Virus record (IMG/VR): IMGVR_UViG_3300042517_000516
Coordinates: 1 to 47,757 of that record
Strand: one strand, 5' to 3'
Source of the DNA: a virus
Length of the DNA: 47,757 bases
This document shows positions 43,980-47,757 of the stretch, piece after piece. The first letter of the stretch is position 1. Every line of letters begins with the position of its first letter. The notes beneath the pieces are model-generated. The model ran no database searches. It worked only from the letters and a program-made list of their open reading frames with translations, and was not told the DNA's origin. Both the position numbers and the translations under genes were made by a program.

Positions 43980-44716
43980 GAGCAGGCGATTTTGAAAGCA
44001 AAGGAGGACGAGTGCTCAATTCGCTTTCTCAAAGAAGATCCAATGTTTTGAGGAAGCAGCGCGATCACAAGAATATCACCAGAAGCAAGTGCTCGAGGAG
44101 GTGTGAACCCCTGATAGGTATCACGACCAACAGTGAAGTTGTTTGTTCCAGTCAGCCCAGCCGCGCTAGTTACAGACAAAATAAACGGGTTGGTGATTGT
44201 CAGGCCTGTGTTGAAATCCTCGAAATTAGTAGCACTTCCAGACACGCCCTTGTCAAAGACAGTCGATATTGAAGGTGGCGTTGCATTTGTTGCTCCGGTC
44301 AATTTCGTAGATTGATTGGTGGAGCTGCCGTTCATTGTGGTCAGAACGACATTGTTGCTGCTGGCAGGTACAAGAGCTGAGTTCGGACTAGTTCTTGCGG
44401 TAATCAGACCAGCGTAGTCCTGAAGGTTTGAAGCTATGTTTGCGACACAAAATATGAAACCAAACCCAGAGGTTACTGTCGCAGATAGGAAGTTGTTGGC
44501 CACGTTGAATCTGACAACTGGCTGCCCTCCTTGGATGGCTACTTTGTAAATTGGCCGAAGCGAAGAGGTCGATTGAGTGGCGTTTGCTGCACTTCGACTA
44601 GCATCATCCCATTGAGCTACAGCGTTTCCATCTGACAGGCCATAGATACGACGCGAGTCCAGAACGAAAACCGCTCCGGCGTCGCGCTGATTGAGATGTC
44701 TGGCCCTGCGGTGCAT
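43976..44716 (-). CDS. LamG/concanavalin-like fibre protein, 246 aa
   Basis: Residues about 15-65 read DAGAVFVLDSRRIYGLSDGN, AVAQWDDASRSAANATQ then QPVVRFN, as in laminin-G-like lectin domains found on phage fibres. A beta sandwich follows, with a final basic helical end. It is TAATG-coupled to the large fibre gene, so it may be its accessory or tip. Probably binds a host sugar. Confidence 0.65.
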   Translation of the reverse strand: MHRRARHLNQRDAGAVFVLDSRRIYGLSDGNAVAQWDDASRSAANATQSTSSLRPIYKVAIQGGQPVVRFNVANNFLSATVTSGFGFIFCVANIASNLQDYAGLITARTSPNSALVPASSNNVVLTTMNGSSTNQSTKLTGATNATPPSISTVFDKGVSGSATNFEDFNTGLTITNPFILSVTSAAGLTGTNNFTVGRDTYQGFTPPRALASGDILVIALLPQNIGSSLRKRIEHSSSFAFKIACS

Positions 44717-47700
44717 TAGGCGGCGGTGTAGGCGATCTCAACTCCGAGGAGACGGGCGTCTGCACTTAGAGTGTCAGCGGTATCCCTGTAGACCTCGAAG
44801 ATGATCGCTTTGTTTGCTGCAGCGGTTCCGTCGACAGTTACAGATCCGGTAGCTGAAGAAACATGCATAAAGTTTGCTGAAAGATAGGCGTCTGTGACTG
44901 TTGCTGCGGTTGCTGAAAACGTCTGACCCAACGCAACATTGTCACCAAACGCCCTCGCTCGAATATTCCAAAACACAGTCTGGCCAGCCGTTCCAGCAGA
45001 CGCCGTCCAATAGAACCGAGCAGTCACGGTGCCGTTGTTGTAGTTGTTCGGCATTACCACCATCGCCTGAGCGTACTCAATGGTAGCAGTGTCAAACAGC
45101 AGCTCGTCAGTGTTGATGTTGCCGGTGGCCTGCTCGCGAGAGTCAATGCCGCAACCAGTTGTGGTACGAGGAATCCACTGAGCAGCCGGTATCCAGACGT
45201 TGGTGATGCTGGTTCCACCGCCGCCAGCCGGAGTCGCCCAAGTGCCATCTCCACGCCAGAATGTTGAACTCGACGCTCCAGTTCCGGAGTTGAGGTTGGT
45301 GACGGGCAGGTTTCCAGTGACTCCGGTGGAAAGCGGAAGTCCAGTGCAGCTAGTTAGAGTTCCGCTTGTCGGAGTTCCAAGGATTGGAGTTACCAGCGTT
45401 GGGCTCGTTGAAAGAACGTTTGAACCAGAACCTGTCGATGTCGTTACTCCAGTTCCACCGTTCGCTACGGGAAGTGTTCCAATGACGCCAGCAGTGAGGC
45501 TGACTTGGCCCCAATATGTTGTGGTTCCATTGGAGAGAATAGCCCTGTCTGCGGCGCCAACAACGGTGAGACCAGTTCCACCATTGGTAACTCCAAGAGT
45601 TCCAGTGATTGCTCCAGCCGTGGACAGATCAACCGCTCCAAAAGCCAATCCGGTGCCGCCATTGTTAATACGTAGAACCTGACCGGCGGTTCCAGTGATG
45701 GCCCCAGCATTGGCAGTGGTTGATCCGCCATTGCCAACAACGCTCAGTCCAGCCACCTGCTGAAACTTGGCGTAGGTCACCGCATTGTTAGCGATGGTTG
45801 CAGCGAATGAACCAGTTCCAGATCCAGTAACGTCCCCGGTCAGCGTGATGGTCTGGTCGCCTGTGTTGGTTCCGCTCGAAGTTCCAGAGAATGTGCCGTT
45901 CTGCGTGGCCAGCGTACCAAGCCCCATCGAGGTGCGTGCAGTGGCTGGGGTCTGATTCTGCCAACGGTTGGTCGTCCAAACGAGAAAGTCGTTATTCAGC
46001 GGGGGGACTCCACCTGTGTAGGCGACATCGTGTAGCTCATCGAGTTCGTAGCCGTTGTTGATGGCCACATAGATGATTCCGTTCGATGGATGAGCCTCTA
46101 CAACATAGCCAATACGAACAGCATGATTTGGAGCTACCGGCCTAACATTTGTCAGTCCACCAGGAACCGTTGCGCTGATAAACAGCAAGTCGCCTTGAGA
46201 GAATCCAAATGTATTCAGGTTCCTAAGAAGACCACTTGTGATGACCATTCCTGTCGTGGTCGGACCCGTGTTAGGAATGTTTTCAGCGGCAAGACCAATA
46301 GTGTTGGCCGTGTTTGGATCGGAATTTCCAAGAGCCAATGCAATTGTCAGATTCCCAGCACTGGCGCCATTGACCAATACAACCTGACCTCGTGTAATTG
46401 AAGATGCGCTGGTATTGCGTCCAAGGACATGGCTATCGACACCAAGCAGTGCATTGACCGATCCAGATCCGATTCCCAGATCGAGTGTCTTGTTGGTCGA
46501 ATCCCAGACAAGTTTACCAATTCCAACAGCAGCAGTTGCCGAAGTGTTGAATGCCAGGCTTTCAAGCCCGCTCATCTCCTGAGTATCGCTGAGAATGACG
46601 GAACTGTTCTGGATCGACTGTCCAGTTGTCAGATTCCATCTAACCAAAGCGTTGTCCGTAGTTGGTCCTGGAGGTCCAGAAACATTACCTCCACCACTTC
46701 CTCCAGTGGCGTTGAGCGTGGTGCCGCTCATGGACAGGTTCGTCCCTAGAGTGATCTGCTGGAAGTCTCCAGCGCCTGCTCCAACACCACGGCCCAAAAG
46801 CACCTGCTCCAATGTGGCTTGAGCGAGATTACTGAGAGGAAGATCTCCAGTGACATCAGTTGTTAGATCGATCTGGCCTCGAGTGATGGTCTGGCCAGTA
46901 ATCGTGATGTAGTCTGGAGTCCCAGCCAGCGTGACATCTCCAGTGTTTGTTCCTGAAGAGGTGCCGCTGAAGGTGCCGTTTTGGGTGGCGAGAGTGCCTA
47001 GACCAAGAGTGGTTCGCTGAGCCGCTGCATCAGCATCGTCTAGGAGAGCTTTGCCAGCAGCAGTGATGTCACCGCCCAGCTTCGATGTGTTGACTACACC
47101 AGCAGCGATCGTGGTCGAGTTGCTATTGGCGCTGGCTGTTACGTCTCCAACAAGTGGAGCCCTCTCAAAAGCAACCTGTCCAGACGTGGACCAATTTGCA
47201 GTGACAGTTGTGGAATCAGTGACAACGCGCTCAGCAGTTAGGCTGGCGTTGGCAGTCCTAACCAAATAGTCCGCATTGATCGGTGCTCCACCTCCACCTC
47301 CACCTGTAGACGAGATCGTGATCTCATCGTTGGCAGCATTGGTCGTGAGGATGACGTTGGCTCCAGCGACCAGGGTTAACGTGTCAGTCGGGCTATCAGC
47401 AACAACGTCCGCTTCACCAGCTACAGCGATCTTCGAGAAAAGGTTCTGATCGCCTGTGTTGTTTCCGGTTACAGCAGAAGTCCCAATGACAGTCAGTTGA
47501 GGGCTCGCCGCACCCAACATCGTGATGCCATTGACTGTGGCTGGAGTGATGGCTCCAAGGGTCAGAGTGATGGCCGGAGTCGTTGTCGGATTAGCAACAA
47601 CACCACTAACACCATTGGCTGCTACAACGCTGACAGAACTGACGCCTCCAGAACCTCCACCACCACCAGCATACAGCTCCGTAAAGTTGTCATTACACTT

Positions 47701-47757
47701 ATCAAAAGCTTTCCTCAACGGATCGCCCGTTCCGTCGTTGGGAGAACTACCAATGTT
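44716..47757 (-). CDS. Large tail-fibre-type protein, 5' end missing, at least 1013 aa
   Basis: It enters the window at its right edge without a start codon; the visible first residues are [20 protein letters not shown] and [12 protein letters not shown], the anchor also seen at 4-270. It has Gly-rich spacers, repeated units ([20 protein letters not shown] occurs twice; NGGTG repeats) and [10 protein letters not shown] as in the 419-aa fibre. The C-terminal ~150 residues form a separate tip. Perhaps 5-10 codons are missing, judged from the 88-aa protein. It is the largest adhesin here. Confidence 0.85.
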   Translation of the reverse strand, partial: NIGSSPNDGTGDPLRKAFDKCNDNFTELYAGGGGGSGGVSSVSVVAANGVSGVVANPTTTPAITLTLGAITPATVNGITMLGAASPQLTVIGTSAVTGNNTGDQNLFSKIAVAGEADVVADSPTDTLTLVAGANVILTTNAANDEITISSTGGGGGGAPINADYLVRTANASLTAERVVTDSTTVTANWSTSGQVAFERAPLVGDVTASANSNSTTIAAGVVNTSKLGGDITAAGKALLDDADAAAQRTTLGLGTLATQNGTFSGTSSGTNTGDVTLAGTPDYITITGQTITRGQIDLTTDVTGDLPLSNLAQATLEQVLLGRGVGAGAGDFQQITLGTNLSMSGTTLNATGGSGGGNVSGPPGPTTDNALVRWNLTTGQSIQNSSVILSDTQEMSGLESLAFNTSATAAVGIGKLVWDSTNKTLDLGIGSGSVNALLGVDSHVLGRNTSASSITRGQVVLVNGASAGNLTIALALGNSDPNTANTIGLAAENIPNTGPTTTGMVITSGLLRNLNTFGFSQGDLLFISATVPGGLTNVRPVAPNHAVRIGYVVEAHPSNGIIYVAINNGYELDELHDVAYTGGVPPLNNDFLVWTTNRWQNQTPATARTSMGLGTLATQNGTFSGTSSGTNTGDQTITLTGDVTGSGTGSFAATIANNAVTYAKFQQVAGLSVVGNGGSTTANAGAITGTAGQVLRINNGGTGLAFGAVDLSTAGAITGTLGVTNGGTGLTVVGAADRAILSNGTTTYWGQVSLTAGVIGTLPVANGGTGVTTSTGSGSNVLSTSPTLVTPILGTPTSGTLTSCTGLPLSTGVTGNLPVTNLNSGTGASSSTFWRGDGTWATPAGGGGTSITNVWIPAAQWIPRTTTGCGIDSREQATGNINTDELLFDTATIEYAQAMVVMPNNYNNGTVTARFYWTASAGTAGQTVFWNIRARAFGDNVALGQTFSATAATVTDAYLSANFMHVSSATGSVTVDGTAAANKAIIFEVYRDTADTLSADARLLGVEIAYTAA

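Noticed and set aside
1-47757. tRNA genes, CRISPR arrays, insertion sequences, integrase and attachment sites
   Set aside because: I looked for cloverleaf-like GTTCRA patterns, regular spaced repeats, transposase motifs and tyrosine or serine recombinase motifs and found none that I can support.

Overview
The window reads as a nearly complete genome of a short-tailed (podovirus-like) bacteriophage. It encodes a large terminase, portal, scaffold-like protein, major capsid protein, nozzle-like tail protein, ejection-type proteins and many adhesins. I see no tape measure, sheath or baseplate genes, and no integrase, repressor, DNA polymerase or RNA polymerase. A virulent lifestyle that relies on host polymerases is therefore the simplest reading. 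The host cannot be fixed from sequence. Short Gram-negative-type signal peptides on several proteins, a lipoprotein and many non-Shine-Dalgarno starts would fit a Gram-negative host, and possibly Verrucomicrobia (weak inference).

Layout. The minus strand from about 19.0 kb down to position 1 carries, in order of transcription: a terminase-small-like HTH protein; a purine-rich non-coding block; a C5 DNA methyltransferase and GNAT; an SSB-like protein, a DnaQ-type exonuclease, a metallophosphoesterase and small nucleic-acid proteins; HNH and RusA-like nucleases; terminase; portal; a methyltransferase plus GH130-like beta-propeller pair; scaffold; capsid; and tail-fibre proteins. The minus strand from 47.7 down to 28.1 kb continues with fibres, spikes, a lysis-type cluster, tail nozzle and ejection proteins. 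The plus strand from 19.2 to 28.1 kb holds about thirty small early-type genes. If the ends are joined, everything becomes one leftward late unit and one rightward early unit, divergent at 19.04-19.24 kb and convergent at 28.135-28.138 kb. The ends do not join perfectly: the fibre gene at the right edge lacks its start, so a short stretch (or more) is missing.

How it works together. The early block probably takes over the host and supports replication (a DnaA domain IV-like protein, a MazG-like NTP pyrophosphatase, a DUF3310-like protein, several HTH proteins). The leftward unit supplies recombination and replication helpers, then packaging, capsid and adhesion functions. No endolysin is recognisable next to the holin-like and lipoprotein genes.

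Most unusual parts. (1) The early segment at 19.2-22.2 kb has a 20-bp gene-linker repeat, a 13-14-bp GCTCCTGTTTTTGG repeat in different reading frames, SD-less CCATGAC starts and two identical four-codon mini-cistrons. (2) At the C5 methyltransferase and RusA-like loci a second long frame starts flush with the upstream stop codon. (3) Fibre-like proteins carry signal peptides. (4) A GH130-like protein and methyltransferase sit inside the capsid operon. (5) A hairpin-rich intergenic RNA candidate lies at 23.16-23.27 kb. All family assignments are from recognition of motifs and were not checked against a database.
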